A DNA stretch of 64,000 nucleotides. Origin: Leucothrix pacifica. Its GTDB lineage: Bacteria > Pseudomonadota > Gammaproteobacteria > Thiotrichales > Thiotrichaceae. The notes beneath the pieces were generated by a model. The model searched no databases. It had not been told where the DNA came from and saw only the letters and a program-made list of their open reading frames with translations. Position numbers and translations under genes: made by a program. This document shows, in pieces, positions 36,929 to 45,302 of the stretch. Positions within the stretch are counted from its first letter, which is position 1. Every line of letters starts with the position of its first letter. The stretch covers positions 124,001 to 188,000 of the forward strand of contig NZ_QGKM01000013.1 of NCBI RefSeq assembly GCF_003172875.1. The letters are read 5' to 3'.

Positions 36929-37450
36929 ATGTCATCAGATGTTTCGAGTATACCTGCTCATCAAGATGTGATCAGACTCAGGGATGCTGACTTTAATGAA
37001 GTCGCAAAACTGCTAAGCCAGTATGGCTTAACACTCAACCTCACACATGACAACACAGACATACCCGGCAGTTTCTGGGGTGATGACGAGGCAGGGCTTA
37101 TCGCAGATCAAGTCTATGCCCGCACTGACACTCCCCTACACTCAATCCTGCATGAAAGCTGCCATTACATTTGTATGGATCAGAGTCGTCGTCGTGAACT
37201 CCACACCAATGCCGGAGGCACTGCTGATGAGGAAAACGCTGTATGTTATTTACAGATCATCCTATCCAATGAGTTAACGTGTATGGGCGCTAAAATGATG
37301 ATGAAAGACATGGATAGTTGGGGATATAGTTTCCGCCTTGGATCTTGCGCAGCATGGTATCAAGACGATACTGTCGATGAAGTTGAATGGTTGTTAAGCC
37401 ACGGCATTATTACTGAAAGCAACAAACCGACTTTTTTACTACGCCAATAA
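36929..37450 (+). CDS. Soluble HExxH-motif protein, putative metallopeptidase, function unknown
   Basis: I do not recognise this 173-residue protein as a named family. It has no signal peptide or membrane helix. The striking feature is LHESCHYI, an HExxH zinc motif (75-79) on a segment that would be helical. It is followed after about 22 residues by a second acidic helix, TADEENAVCYLQIILSNELT, offering Glu101 or Glu102 as a third ligand in a gluzincin-like way. Conserved-looking Cys and Trp residues occur near 139-152 (GSCAAWYQDD). It starts 6 bp after the J-domain-like gene without a clear ribosome-binding site, indicating coupled translation, and ends the exopolysaccharide-locus transcript. 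Confidence 0.72.
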   Translation: MSSDVSSIPAHQDVIRLRDADFNEVAKLLSQYGLTLNLTHDNTDIPGSFWGDDEAGLIADQVYARTDTPLHSILHESCHYICMDQSRRRELHTNAGGTADEENAVCYLQIILSNELTCMGAKMMMKDMDSWGYSFRLGSCAAWYQDDTVDEVEWLLSHGIITESNKPTFLLRQ

Positions 37451-37478
37451 AAAAGCCAGACAAATTAACTCGTCTGGC
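37449..37478 (-). terminator. Intrinsic terminator of the ilvI-ilvN operon
   Basis: GCCAGAC (37455-37461) pairs with GTCTGGC (37472-37478) around a 10-base loop. Reading leftward the stem is followed by a run of six T. It overlaps the 3' end of the HExxH gene. For rightward transcription only a short CTTAT follows, so it is mainly a leftward terminator. Confidence 0.8.
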
Positions 37479-37510
37479 CTTATGAAGTATATAAAGTCTA
37501 GACTACTTAC

Positions 37511-38005
37511 TTATATTTTAAGCGAGTTACTACCTCGAGCTATACCAATACATCCAGAGCGGACAACCTCGATTATTATCTGATCCTGCATCGCTTCAAG
37601 AAAGGCATCGAGCTTCTCGCCTTGACCTGACACTTCAATAGTAAACGTTTTATTGCTTAGATCAATAATTTTACCTCTGAATATATCGGCTACTTGTTTG
37701 ATCGATGTAATCGCATCAGTATGTTTTGCCTCAACTTTCAATAACATCATCTCACGTTCAATATATTTGAAGTCCGACAAATCTGAAACCTTAACGATCT
37801 CAATAAGCTTGTTCAGTTGCTTGATAATTTGCTCAATGATCTGCTCACTACCACTGGTTACCAGAGTTAGGCGAGATAGACTATCATCGTCCGTCGGTGC
37901 CACAGACAGTGACTCGATATTGTAACCACGTGCTGAAAACAAGCCGACTACACGAGACAACGCACCTGATTCATTTTCCATTAAAATTGAAATTACATGT
38001 CGCAT
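37511..38005 (-). CDS. ilvN: Acetolactate synthase small (regulatory) subunit
   Basis: Regulatory partner of acetolactate synthase, which gives valine feedback inhibition and raises the activity of the large subunit. The 164-residue protein opens MRHVISILMENESGALSRVVGLFSARGYNIESLSVAPTDD, the ACT-domain start with the NESGALSR loop where valine binds, and has the second half FRGKIIDLSNKTFTIEVSGQGEKLDAFLEAM. The gene follows ilvI by 4 bp. By length and sequence it resembles the IlvH branch of E. coli (163 residues); ilvH would be an equally valid name. Confidence 0.95.
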   Translation of the reverse strand: MRHVISILMENESGALSRVVGLFSARGYNIESLSVAPTDDDSLSRLTLVTSGSEQIIEQIIKQLNKLIEIVKVSDLSDFKYIEREMMLLKVEAKHTDAITSIKQVADIFRGKIIDLSNKTFTIEVSGQGEKLDAFLEAMQDQIIIEVVRSGCIGIARGSNSLKI

Positions 38006-38009
38006 AGGG

Positions 38010-39713
38010 CTATACCAAAATCATTTCATTCTGCCCTGCGCCTGCAGGAATCATCGGATAAACATTCTCTTCAGGATTCGTAATGAAGTCCAGAAAGTAC
38101 AAACGTTGCTTGTTGTCAATCGCTTCTTTTAAAGCACCCTCTACATCAGCCGGATTCTTAATTTGTAAGCCTACATGGCCATAAGCCTCAGCTAACTTGA
38201 CAAAATCCGGTAACGAATCCATGTATGACATGGCGTAGCGTTTTTGATAGAAAAACTCTTGCCACTGACGAACCATACCAAGATATCCATTATTCAAAGA
38301 AATAATATTCAGAGGTAATTGATACTGCAGGCAGGTTGCCAGCTCCTGAATACACATCTGGATACTGCCATCACCCGTAATACAAGCAACTGTTTCATCC
38401 GGATGTGCCAACTGAACACCCATGGCTGATGGTAAGCCGAATCCCATTGTCCCTAAACCGCCAGAATTGATCCAACGGTTCGGCTTATCAAAGCGATAAT
38501 ACTGTGCCGCCCACATCTGGTGTTGTCCGACATCTGAACAAACAAAGGCATCGCCATGGGTCAGTTGCCACAGCTTATCAATGACATACTGCGCTGTAAT
38601 GAGTTCTTCGCCTTGGTCATAACGCAGACAGTCTGTCTTACGCCACTCGTTGATAGTATTCCACCACTCAGTATTTGCCTCTTTATCCGGTTTTTCGTTG
38701 CGCTTCTTAAGCTCATCGATTAAATCAGCCAACACCTGCTTCACATCACCCACGATAGGGATATCAACCATGACATTTTTTGAAATAGAAGCCGGATCAA
38801 TATCTACATGGATGATTTTTGCATTCGGGCAAAACTTTTCAATATTCCCGGTTACGCGGTCATCGAAGCGAGATCCGATCGCAACCACCAAATCAGACTT
38901 ATGCATTGCCATATTAGCTTCATACGTCCCATGCATACCAAGCATCCCAACGAACTGCGGATCGCTGGCAGGAAACGCGCCCAAGCCCATTAACGTGTTG
39001 GTAACAGGATAGTTAAGCATTCTAGCGAGCTCTGTCAGCTCACTTGAGGCTCCGGATAGGATAACGCCGCCACCGGTATACAAAATCGGTGTTTTAGCTT
39101 CTAACAAAGCGTCAGCAGCCAGACGAATTTGTCTCGGATTGCCTTTGTTATTAGGATTATAAGAGCGAATGTTGACCTCTTCAGGGTACTCAAATTCACA
39201 CTTTTCCTTGCCGTCAGTAATATCCTTGGGGATATCAATCAACACAGGCCCTGGACGACCGGTACTGGCTATGTAAAAAGCTTTTTTGATAGTCGGCGCT
39301 AAATCTTCAAGCGACTTCACCAAAAAGTTATGCTTAACACAAGGACGTGTAATGCCGATGATATCAACTTCCTGAAACGCATCGTTTCCAATCAAAGCAC
39401 GGGGTACCTGACCTGTAAACACAACCAATGGAACAGAGTCCAAATGCGCATCTGCTATACCAGTCACTGCGTTGGTAGCACCTGGTCCGGAGGTAACGAT
39501 TGCAACACCCACCTTATTGGTAGATTTTGCGTAGCCTTCCGCGGCATGAATTGCTGCTTGTTCGTGACGGACTAGGATATGGTCAATGTCAGCAGCCGCT
39601 TTATCTAGCTCATCATACAAAAACAGTACTGCGCCACCAGGATATCCAAAAATAGTATCCACGCCCTCTGCCTTCAGACTCTCAACGAAAATCTTGGCTC
39701 CGGATAATTCCAC
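38010..39713 (-). CDS. ilvI: Acetolactate synthase large (catalytic) subunit
   Basis: Condenses two pyruvates, or pyruvate with 2-oxobutyrate, to start branched-chain amino acid synthesis. The 567-residue thiamine-pyrophosphate enzyme has the N-terminal FGYPGGAVLFLYDEL, the catalytic Glu in RHEQAAIHAAEGYAK, VTSGPGATNAVTGIADAH, PGPVLIDIPKDI, and the diphosphate-binding GDGSIQMCIQELATCLQYQLPLNIISLNNGYLG (read in parts) with the GDG-x-NN pattern. The start is GTG at 39711-39713 with AGGAGA eight bases upstream. It is first gene of the ilvI-ilvN pair. No branched-chain-codon leader peptide was recognised upstream. Confidence 0.97.
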   Translation of the reverse strand: MELSGAKIFVESLKAEGVDTIFGYPGGAVLFLYDELDKAAADIDHILVRHEQAAIHAAEGYAKSTNKVGVAIVTSGPGATNAVTGIADAHLDSVPLVVFTGQVPRALIGNDAFQEVDIIGITRPCVKHNFLVKSLEDLAPTIKKAFYIASTGRPGPVLIDIPKDITDGKEKCEFEYPEEVNIRSYNPNNKGNPRQIRLAADALLEAKTPILYTGGGVILSGASSELTELARMLNYPVTNTLMGLGAFPASDPQFVGMLGMHGTYEANMAMHKSDLVVAIGSRFDDRVTGNIEKFCPNAKIIHVDIDPASISKNVMVDIPIVGDVKQVLADLIDELKKRNEKPDKEANTEWWNTINEWRKTDCLRYDQGEELITAQYVIDKLWQLTHGDAFVCSDVGQHQMWAAQYYRFDKPNRWINSGGLGTMGFGLPSAMGVQLAHPDETVACITGDGSIQMCIQELATCLQYQLPLNIISLNNGYLGMVRQWQEFFYQKRYAMSYMDSLPDFVKLAEAYGHVGLQIKNPADVEGALKEAIDNKQRLYFLDFITNPEENVYPMIPAGAGQNEMILV

Positions 39714-40082
39714 TAGCTTTCTCCTGATATAAATGCAAAGTCACGCGGAGCGAAAGCCCTTTCGAGCTAAGTATTGCGCCGCAAAAGTACGTCATAATAA
39801 TATGCTTTTACGTTTAAATCATCCCCAGAATTTGTATTGCTGAACATATTGATAAAGAAGATACCAATCTGAATGTAATTAGCTCTAGATTCAAGCCGTT
39901 AGGCTCTAACATAGTCCTTAATAATTCATGACCGTCGATATGCTATCTAAGTATCGTTCTTAAAGCCAATGCACACCAATTGAATAATATTAACACTACT
40001 AAAAGGTACTGATATCTATGGTACTAACACCGCTATGGATAAGGGGTAATGGATTCTATGTGAGTGGCTTTTTTACAGGCAC
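39714..40082 (-). promoter_or_regulatory. Non-coding region upstream of ilvI
   Basis: About 370 bp without a credible gene. It must contain the ilvI promoter on the reverse strand. The part nearest ilvI holds AGGAGA and a small hairpin-forming stretch (CGAAAG...CTTTCG, 39751-39764). The rest is AT-rich, with no clear -35/-10 pair that I would commit to. Attenuation by a leader peptide is not evident. Confidence 0.5.
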
Positions 40083-40110
40083 AAAAAAACCCGGAAAACC
40101 GGGTATTTTT
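40083..40110. terminator. Bidirectional intrinsic terminator, ends the tRNA-Met transcript
   Basis: ACCCGG (40089-40094) pairs with CCGGGT (40099-40104) around AAAA. An A run lies to the left (40083-40089) and ATTTTT to the right (40105-40110). Reading leftward from the tRNA gene the stem is followed by seven T, a good terminator 32 bp after the tRNA. Confidence 0.85.
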
Positions 40111-40141
40111 GGCGTTTCTTAATTATTAAGAAACTGTGTAA

Positions 40142-40218
40142 TGGTGGCTACACCGGGATTCGAACCTGGGACCCCATCATTATGAGTGATGTGCTCTAAC
40201 CAGCTGAGCTATGTAGCC
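40142..40218 (-). tRNA. tRNA-Met (CAT), elongator
   Basis: 77 nt including an encoded CCA. The strand reads GGCTACATAGCTCAG at the 5' end. The acceptor stem GGCTACA pairs with TGTAGCC. The anticodon arm CATCA-CTCATAA-TGATG carries CAT, and the T arm has GGTTCGAATCC. The first acceptor pair is G-C, unlike initiator tRNA, and the body closely resembles the E. coli elongator tRNA-Met. Confidence 0.97.
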
Positions 40219-40275
40219 AATCAATTCGTCGAGGGTGCGAAATATAGCGATATCCCCGACGGCTGTCAACCGTGT

Positions 40276-41370
40276 TTATACATTAAATCTAAAATGAACC
40301 ACATCGCCTTCCTGCATGATGTAATCCTTACCTTCCAGACGCCACTTTCCGGCATCTTTTGCGCCCGCTTCACCATTACACTCAATGTAATCATCGTAGC
40401 CAACTACCTCTGCGCGAATAAAGCCTCGCTCAAAGTCAGTATGTATACGTCCGGCACCATTAGGGGCAGTAGCACCGACTGCAACGGTCCATGCGCGTAC
40501 TTCTTTCTCACCTGCAGTAAAGAAGGTCTGAAGATTCAACATGCTATATCCTGCACGAATAACCCGATTTAAGCCCGGCTCTTCTAAGCCGAGATCAGCC
40601 AAAAACTCCTGCTGATCCTCATCATCCAATTGGGACAACTCTTCTTCTAGTGAAGCACAGACAACGACCAATTCAGCCCCCTCTGTTTCAGCTTGTTTTC
40701 TCACCGAATCCAGCAACGGGTTATTCTCAAAACCATCATCATTAACATTAGCAATAAATAATAGCGGTTTAATTGTAATCAGCGTTAACTCACGAACCAA
40801 TAGTCGCTCATCATCTGTAAAATCGAACGAACGTGCTGGTTTAGCTTCACCTAAATGTTCATACAAACGCTCATAGAGCTCTTTTTGGGCGAGGGCGTCT
40901 TTGTTACCAGAGCGTGTGTTTTTCGTTACACGTGTAATTGCGCGCTCAACAGAGTCAAGGTCAGCCAGTGCCAGCTCAGTATTGATTGTTTCGATATCTG
41001 CCAGCGGATCAACTTTTCCATTCACGTGAATGATGTCATCATTCTCAAAGCAACGAACGACCTGAGCAATCGCATCTGTCTCACGAATATGGGACAAAAA
41101 CTTGTTCCCTAAGCCTTCACCTTTTGATGCTCCTTCGACCAAGCCTGCGATATCCACAAACTCCATTGTTGTTGGAATAATCCGCTCTTTAGGCTTCACA
41201 ATATCAGCCAGCGCCTGCAAACGTAGGTCAGGTACAGGCACAATACCGACGTTGGGCTCAATTGTACAAAACGGATAGTTTTCAGCCTGAATTCCAGCTT
41301 TAGTCAAAGCATTGAATAGAGTCGATTTGCCCACATTTGGCAAACCAACGATTCCACATTTAAAACCCAT
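40276..41370 (-). CDS. ychF: Redox-regulated ATPase/GTPase YchF (Obg family)
   Basis: A ribosome-associated, ATP-preferring P-loop protein involved in stress response and translation. The 364-residue protein starts [26 protein letters not shown] with the Walker [10 protein letters not shown], then [39 protein letters not shown] with the G3 DIAGLVEGA, and the NxxE form of G4 that explains ATP preference ([10 protein letters not shown]). The C-terminal TGS domain contains [10 protein letters not shown] and [21 protein letters not shown]. It is third in rplY-pth-ychF, the standard order, 14 bp after pth. Confidence 0.97.
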   Translation of the reverse strand: MGFKCGIVGLPNVGKSTLFNALTKAGIQAENYPFCTIEPNVGIVPVPDLRLQALADIVKPKERIIPTTMEFVDIAGLVEGASKGEGLGNKFLSHIRETDAIAQVVRCFENDDIIHVNGKVDPLADIETINTELALADLDSVERAITRVTKNTRSGNKDALAQKELYERLYEHLGEAKPARSFDFTDDERLLVRELTLITIKPLLFIANVNDDGFENNPLLDSVRKQAETEGAELVVVCASLEEELSQLDDEDQQEFLADLGLEEPGLNRVIRAGYSMLNLQTFFTAGEKEVRAWTVAVGATAPNGAGRIHTDFERGFIRAEVVGYDDYIECNGEAGAKDAGKWRLEGKDYIMQEGDVVHFRFNV

Positions 41371-41384
41371 GATCGTTACCTTAA

Positions 41385-41963
41385 CTATTTTGTGTGCAGA
41401 GTGTTCATAACCTTCTGCATATCACCAATAACAATTCTTTCAATCTCATCAGCCGCATCATCGATCGTCCGACGAATCTCTATTTCATCAGAGGCAGATG
41501 GACGCGACAACACATAATCAGCGACTTTCTTTGCATCACCGGGATGTCCGATACCCAGACGTAAGCGCCAATAATCTTTGCCTATCTGAGCATGTAAATC
41601 GCGAAGGCCATTATGCCCGCCGTGACCACCGCCATTTTTCAGACGCACTGTACCGGGAAGAATATCTAACTCATCGTGAGCGATTAGAATTTCATTGGGA
41701 GAAATTTTGAAAAATGACGACAGTTGTTTAACCGATAAACCACTGCGATTCATAAAGGTTGATGGCTTAAGAAGCCAGACAGTTGAGCCCGCAATGTCAA
41801 TCTTGCAGCACTCGCCAGAGAAGCGGCTCTCAACCTTAAATATACCATTGTATCGACGAGCAAGCTCATCAACAAACCAAAACCCGGCATTGTGCCGGGT
41901 TCCGTCATACTTAGTACCAGGATTACCAAGACCCGCGATCAGTTTTATCGCTGAACCAGCCAC
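41385..41963 (-). CDS. pth: Peptidyl-tRNA hydrolase
   Basis: Cleaves peptidyl-tRNA released by stalled ribosomes. The 192-residue protein starts [31 protein letters not shown], with the catalytic His of RHNAGF and the conserved Asn of GLGNPG. The middle has [60 protein letters not shown], all family hallmarks. The start is GTG at 41963 with AGGAGTC eight to ten bases upstream. It lies 23 bp after rplY. Confidence 0.97.
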   Translation of the reverse strand: MAGSAIKLIAGLGNPGTKYDGTRHNAGFWFVDELARRYNGIFKVESRFSGECCKIDIAGSTVWLLKPSTFMNRSGLSVKQLSSFFKISPNEILIAHDELDILPGTVRLKNGGGHGGHNGLRDLHAQIGKDYWRLRLGIGHPGDAKKVADYVLSRPSASDEIEIRRTIDDAADEIERIVIGDMQKVMNTLHTK

Positions 41964-41986
41964 GTATTGGGACTCCTGTTTGTTAC

Positions 41987-42562
41987 TTACTTGGTGACAG
42001 TCGCAATTGACAAGTCATGATCTTCACCATGAGCCAACTGAACAGATTCAACACCTTCCGGAAGCTTCAGATCAGAAATATGAATAGACTCACCCACTTT
42101 CAGATCAATCACATCAACTTCAACAAACTCAGGAATATCTTTAGGTAAGCAATATACTTCAAGATCCATCATGGCTTTACTGATTTTACCACCATCAGTC
42201 TTAACACCAGCACACGCATCTTCGTTAACGAAGTGTAACTGTACAACAACCTTGATCTTCTCGTTAGAGCTTACACGCTGTAAATCAGCATGCAAAACAA
42301 CTGGACGTGCAGGATGACGTTGCAAGTCACGTAGCAATACTTTCTCAGCGCTACCGTCAATGTTCAGGTTGATGATTGAAGAATAGAATTGCTCTTCCTG
42401 TAAGTGACGAACCAGCTGGTTCTCAGCAAGGCTGATAGAAACAGCTTCGCCTTCACCACCGTAAACGATAGCAGGAACTTTACCAGTGCGACGCAGGCGG
42501 CGGCTCGCACCTTTGCCTGAGTCTGTACGCAATACTGCGTCTAGAGTGTATGAATTAGCCAT
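41987..42562 (-). CDS. rplY: 50S ribosomal protein L25, long form (Ctc)
   Basis: Binds 5S rRNA. The 191-residue protein is the long Ctc-type form: an L25 N-terminal domain (LDAVLRTDSGKGASRRLRRTGKVPAIVYGGEGEAVSISL, then LRDLQRHPARPVVLHADLQRV) and a C-terminal TL5-like domain (LHFVNEDACAGVKTDGGKISKAMMDLEVYCLPKDIPEFVEVDVIDLKVGESIHISDLKLPEGV, read in parts). The E. coli protein has only the first domain. It lies between prs and pth, the Pseudomonas arrangement, with an RBS GGAGATC at the start. Confidence 0.96.
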   Translation of the reverse strand: MANSYTLDAVLRTDSGKGASRRLRRTGKVPAIVYGGEGEAVSISLAENQLVRHLQEEQFYSSIINLNIDGSAEKVLLRDLQRHPARPVVLHADLQRVSSNEKIKVVVQLHFVNEDACAGVKTDGGKISKAMMDLEVYCLPKDIPEFVEVDVIDLKVGESIHISDLKLPEGVESVQLAHGEDHDLSIATVTK

Positions 42563-42650
42563 GGGATCTCCAGATAACTAAAAATGTCCGTTAGGACTTT
42601 AATAAAACGACCGATGCATTCGCGACCAAATTGCACCAACCGACAAAAAA

Positions 42651-43610
42651 TTATACTTCCCCGAACAAGTCACTAACCGACTGATCAAGGTTAATATGCT
42701 GCATCGTATCTGCAAGCACCTGCGCAACCGTCAGCTGACGGATCTTCTCACACTGCTGCGCTTGTACAGACAGCGGTATGGAATTACTAACCACAACTTC
42801 GTCGAGCTGTGAGCCACTGATATTGTCAACTGCAGGACCGGAGAATACTGCGTGCGTCGCATACGCGACCACTTTCTTAGCACCCTTCTCTTTCAACGCT
42901 TCAGCCGCATGGCACAAAGTACCTGCTGTATCCACCAAGTCATCGATTAATACACAGGTCTTTCCATTGACATCACCAATGATGTTCATAACCGCAGAGA
43001 CATTCGGCTCCGGGCGACGCTTATCAATGATCGCTAGATCGACGTCACCTAATGTTTTTGACAATGCACGTGCACGAACAACACCACCAACGTCTGGTGA
43101 TACAACCATTAGGTCATCATAATTCTTACTAAGAATATCCTGACGCATCACACCTGAGGCGTAGATATTGTCTACGGGTAAGTCAAAGAAACCTTGAATC
43201 TGATCAGAATGCAGATCAATAGTCAGTACACGGTCTACATGACTGGTAGACAGCATATCAGCAACGAGCTTGGCGGAAATAGGAACGCGACGAGAGCGAA
43301 CTCTTCGGTCTTGGCGCGCGTAACCGTAGTAAGGGATAACCGCTGTGATCCTTCCTGCTGACGCTCTGTATAGTGCATCAACCAAAATAAGAAGCTCCAT
43401 GAGATTATCATTCGTTGGTGCACACGTTGGCTGTACAACAAAGACATCCTGGCCACGAACATTTTCAAGGACTTCGGCATGCACTTCGCCATCACTGAAA
43501 CGGCTTAGCTGCAATCTGCCAAGAGGGACACCAACACAGTCTGCAACTTCTTGTGCTAGCATTGGATTCGCATTACCTGCGAAAATCATCATCCTGCTTA
43601 TCTCGGACAT
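42651..43610 (-). CDS. prs: Ribose-phosphate pyrophosphokinase
   Basis: Makes PRPP from ribose 5-phosphate and ATP, the start of nucleotide, histidine and tryptophan synthesis. The 319-residue protein has the Class I Prs features: [77 protein letters not shown], the metal-binding [18 protein letters not shown] and the PRPP loop [20 protein letters not shown] 43610 with AGGAAGAG upstream. A terminator separates it from tRNA-Gln, so it probably has its own promoter in the 43611-43668 gap. Confidence 0.98.
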   Translation of the reverse strand: MSEISRMMIFAGNANPMLAQEVADCVGVPLGRLQLSRFSDGEVHAEVLENVRGQDVFVVQPTCAPTNDNLMELLILVDALYRASAGRITAVIPYYGYARQDRRVRSRRVPISAKLVADMLSTSHVDRVLTIDLHSDQIQGFFDLPVDNIYASGVMRQDILSKNYDDLMVVSPDVGGVVRARALSKTLGDVDLAIIDKRRPEPNVSAVMNIIGDVNGKTCVLIDDLVDTAGTLCHAAEALKEKGAKKVVAYATHAVFSGPAVDNISGSQLDEVVVSNSIPLSVQAQQCEKIRQLTVAQVLADTMQHINLDQSVSDLFGEV

Positions 43611-43630
43611 GATTAGTCTCTTCCTAAATG

Positions 43631-43657
43631 AAAAAAGTCTGCTTAGAGCAGACTTTT
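43631..43657 (-). terminator. Intrinsic terminator after tRNA-Gln, before prs
   Basis: AAAAGTCTGC (43633-43642) pairs with GCAGACTTTT (43648-43657) around TTAGA. Reading leftward the stem runs into TTTTTT. It lies 12 bp after the tRNA and 21 bp before the prs start, so it would end the ispE-tRNA-Gln transcript or limit read-through into prs. Confidence 0.88.
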
Positions 43658-43668
43658 ATCGGAAATAA

Positions 43669-43743
43669 TGGCTGGGTCGGTAGGGTTCGAACCTACGAAT
43701 GCCGAGATCAAAACCCGGTGCCTTACCACTTGGCGACGACCCA
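43669..43743 (-). tRNA. tRNA-Gln (TTG)
   Basis: 75 nt including encoded CCA. The 5' end TGGGTCG pairs with CGACCCA. The D arm has GCCAAGTGGTAAGGC. The anticodon arm is CCGGG-TTTTGAT-CTCGG with TTG, and the T arm is GTAGG-TTCGAAC-CCTAC. The U1-A72 pair and the body are typical of bacterial tRNA-Gln. It lies 10 bp after ispE, between ispE and prs as in Pseudomonas. Confidence 0.97.
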
Positions 43744-43753
43744 TCAAATGAAA

Positions 43754-44623
43754 CTATTTTTTATCTGCGTATAGCTTCAGTGCTTTGAGTAACGGTGACG
43801 TGTTAACTGCTTTTGCTATAAAAGCACTCCACTCATCCGGAACCTTCTCTAACACAACTTCGGCTTCCTGAAGTGACTCGAAGGATGCAAACAAACAACT
43901 GCCTGTTCCCGTCATTTTCGCTGTTGAATACTTACTCAACCAATTAAGCGATTTATCGACTTCAGAATACGTTTTCCTGACCACTGACTCGAAGACGTTC
44001 TCGCTGTCTGCATCAGGAAAGTCGCGTATTCTAAGGATGGGTTTATCCCTTGTCAACACCTCTGATGAAAAAAGTTTCGCTGTTGAAATAAATACCCCCG
44101 GATGTATCACTAGGAACCATACCTCCGGCAAATCCAACGCTGTTAAATCCTCACCAATACCCTCTGCCCAAGCACTATACCCATTCACGAATACCGGAAC
44201 ATCTGCACCCAATGTTGCTGCAATTGACATCAGCTCTGAATGACTGAGGTTACATTGCCACATCGCATTGAGCCCCAGTAAGGTTGTGGCAGCGTCTGAG
44301 CTACCACCACCAATACCACCACCCACCGGCAATAACTTCTCCACTCCCACATTCGCACCGTAACCGGTGCCTGTGTAATCTTTTAATGCCTGAGCAGCAC
44401 GGACAATTAGATCATCCTTTGGTGCGACATCAGACAAACCATTGGTCCGCGATATCACACCATCATCTCGCAATGACAAACTTACCTGATCAGAGTAATC
44501 CAACAACTGGAACACTGTCTGTAGATTATGATAACCATCTTCCCGCCTACCAGTAATATGCAGGAAGAGGTTTAGTTTCGCAGGTGCGGGTAAACGCCAG
44601 ACTGGGTTTATCGGGTTTTCCAT
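43754..44623 (-). CDS. ispE: 4-(cytidine 5'-diphospho)-2-C-methyl-D-erythritol kinase
   Basis: Fourth step of the MEP isoprenoid pathway. The 289-residue GHMP kinase starts with RLPAPAKLNLFLHITGRREDGYHNLQTVFQLLD, where PAKLNLFL and DGYH are the substrate side, and has the ATP-binding VEKLLPVGGGIGGGSSDAATTL (PxGGGxGGGSSDAA) and the late MTGTGSCLFASF. Size is normal. Its start overlaps the end of lolB by 16 bp, so the two are co-translated. tRNA-Gln follows 10 bp after the stop. Confidence 0.96.
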   Translation of the reverse strand: MENPINPVWRLPAPAKLNLFLHITGRREDGYHNLQTVFQLLDYSDQVSLSLRDDGVISRTNGLSDVAPKDDLIVRAAQALKDYTGTGYGANVGVEKLLPVGGGIGGGSSDAATTLLGLNAMWQCNLSHSELMSIAATLGADVPVFVNGYSAWAEGIGEDLTALDLPEVWFLVIHPGVFISTAKLFSSEVLTRDKPILRIRDFPDADSENVFESVVRKTYSEVDKSLNWLSKYSTAKMTGTGSCLFASFESLQEAEVVLEKVPDEWSAFIAKAVNTSPLLKALKLYADKK

Positions 44624-45252
44624 TGCTTAGCCAATACCCTTACATTCACTTTATCCTGTGCTCGGGAAATATTAATCTTGCCTGGCAATGCTGCGTAGCT
44701 GTTTCCTTGGTATGAAGAATAATCTATGACCCAACCTGACTGAATAATCTGTGTTGGACGACCTTGTCCGTCAAGCTTAACTTGTCCAACCGGGTATTGA
44801 GGAGCCATAACGCCTCTTACCCAATACGGCATACCATTAACTGGCATTTTTACGCGCATTTGCTGCTCAAGAAGACGTTCAGCATCTGTTCCTGTATGAA
44901 CTTTACCTTGCGATCTCAGGACTGCTTTGCCCGGACTCTGGTCAAGGACAGCAACAAGTGTTCCGGTGATGGGGTTTTTAATCTGCAATGTATATTGTTG
45001 TTTATTTTTCTGGAGCCAATTCAGGCCAAACGTCCAAGCATCACCCTGAAAGCGCAGTGCGGCTCTTCCACTCATATCCCAAGACTGCATATTATTCATC
45101 GCAATCTGACGCTGCTGCCAGGGGTTCGCAACAGCGACCGGCTTAGGTTTGGTAACGGTAGCAGCCGGAGCGGTATTGACGGTCTGTACTGAACAGCCAG
45201 CCAGAGACGTACCAATAGCAGTAAGTGCTGCTAACGACTTCAGTTTATTCAT
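44608..45252 (-). CDS. lolB: Outer-membrane lipoprotein LolB
   Basis: Receives lipoproteins from LolA and inserts them into the outer membrane. The 214-residue protein has a lipoprotein signal ending TSLAGC (Cys20) and a conserved WDMSGRAALRFQGDAWTFGLNW stretch. Later come LQIKNPITGTLVAVLDQSPGKAVLRSQGKVHTG and PYWVRGVMAP, the latter matching the LolB-type loop. It lies between the TPR lipoprotein gene and ispE, the gammaproteobacterial standard. RBS AAAGGAAAA sits just before ATG 45252. Confidence 0.92.
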   Translation of the reverse strand: MNKLKSLAALTAIGTSLAGCSVQTVNTAPAATVTKPKPVAVANPWQQRQIAMNNMQSWDMSGRAALRFQGDAWTFGLNWLQKNKQQYTLQIKNPITGTLVAVLDQSPGKAVLRSQGKVHTGTDAERLLEQQMRVKMPVNGMPYWVRGVMAPQYPVGQVKLDGQGRPTQIIQSGWVIDYSSYQGNSYAALPGKINISRAQDKVNVRVLAKQWKTR

Positions 45253-45302
45253 TGGATTTTCCTTCCATGGTTATTGTTTACTATTAAACTGTGCGGAACC
45301 CA

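Noticed and set aside
39714-40082. Leader-peptide attenuator for ilvI
   Set aside because: No short ORF rich in Val, Leu or Ile codons followed by terminator/antiterminator stems was recognised on the reverse strand.
40186-40572. 128-codon forward ORF overlapping tRNA-Met and ychF
   Set aside because: Overlaps a tRNA and the well-supported ychF gene on the opposite strand.
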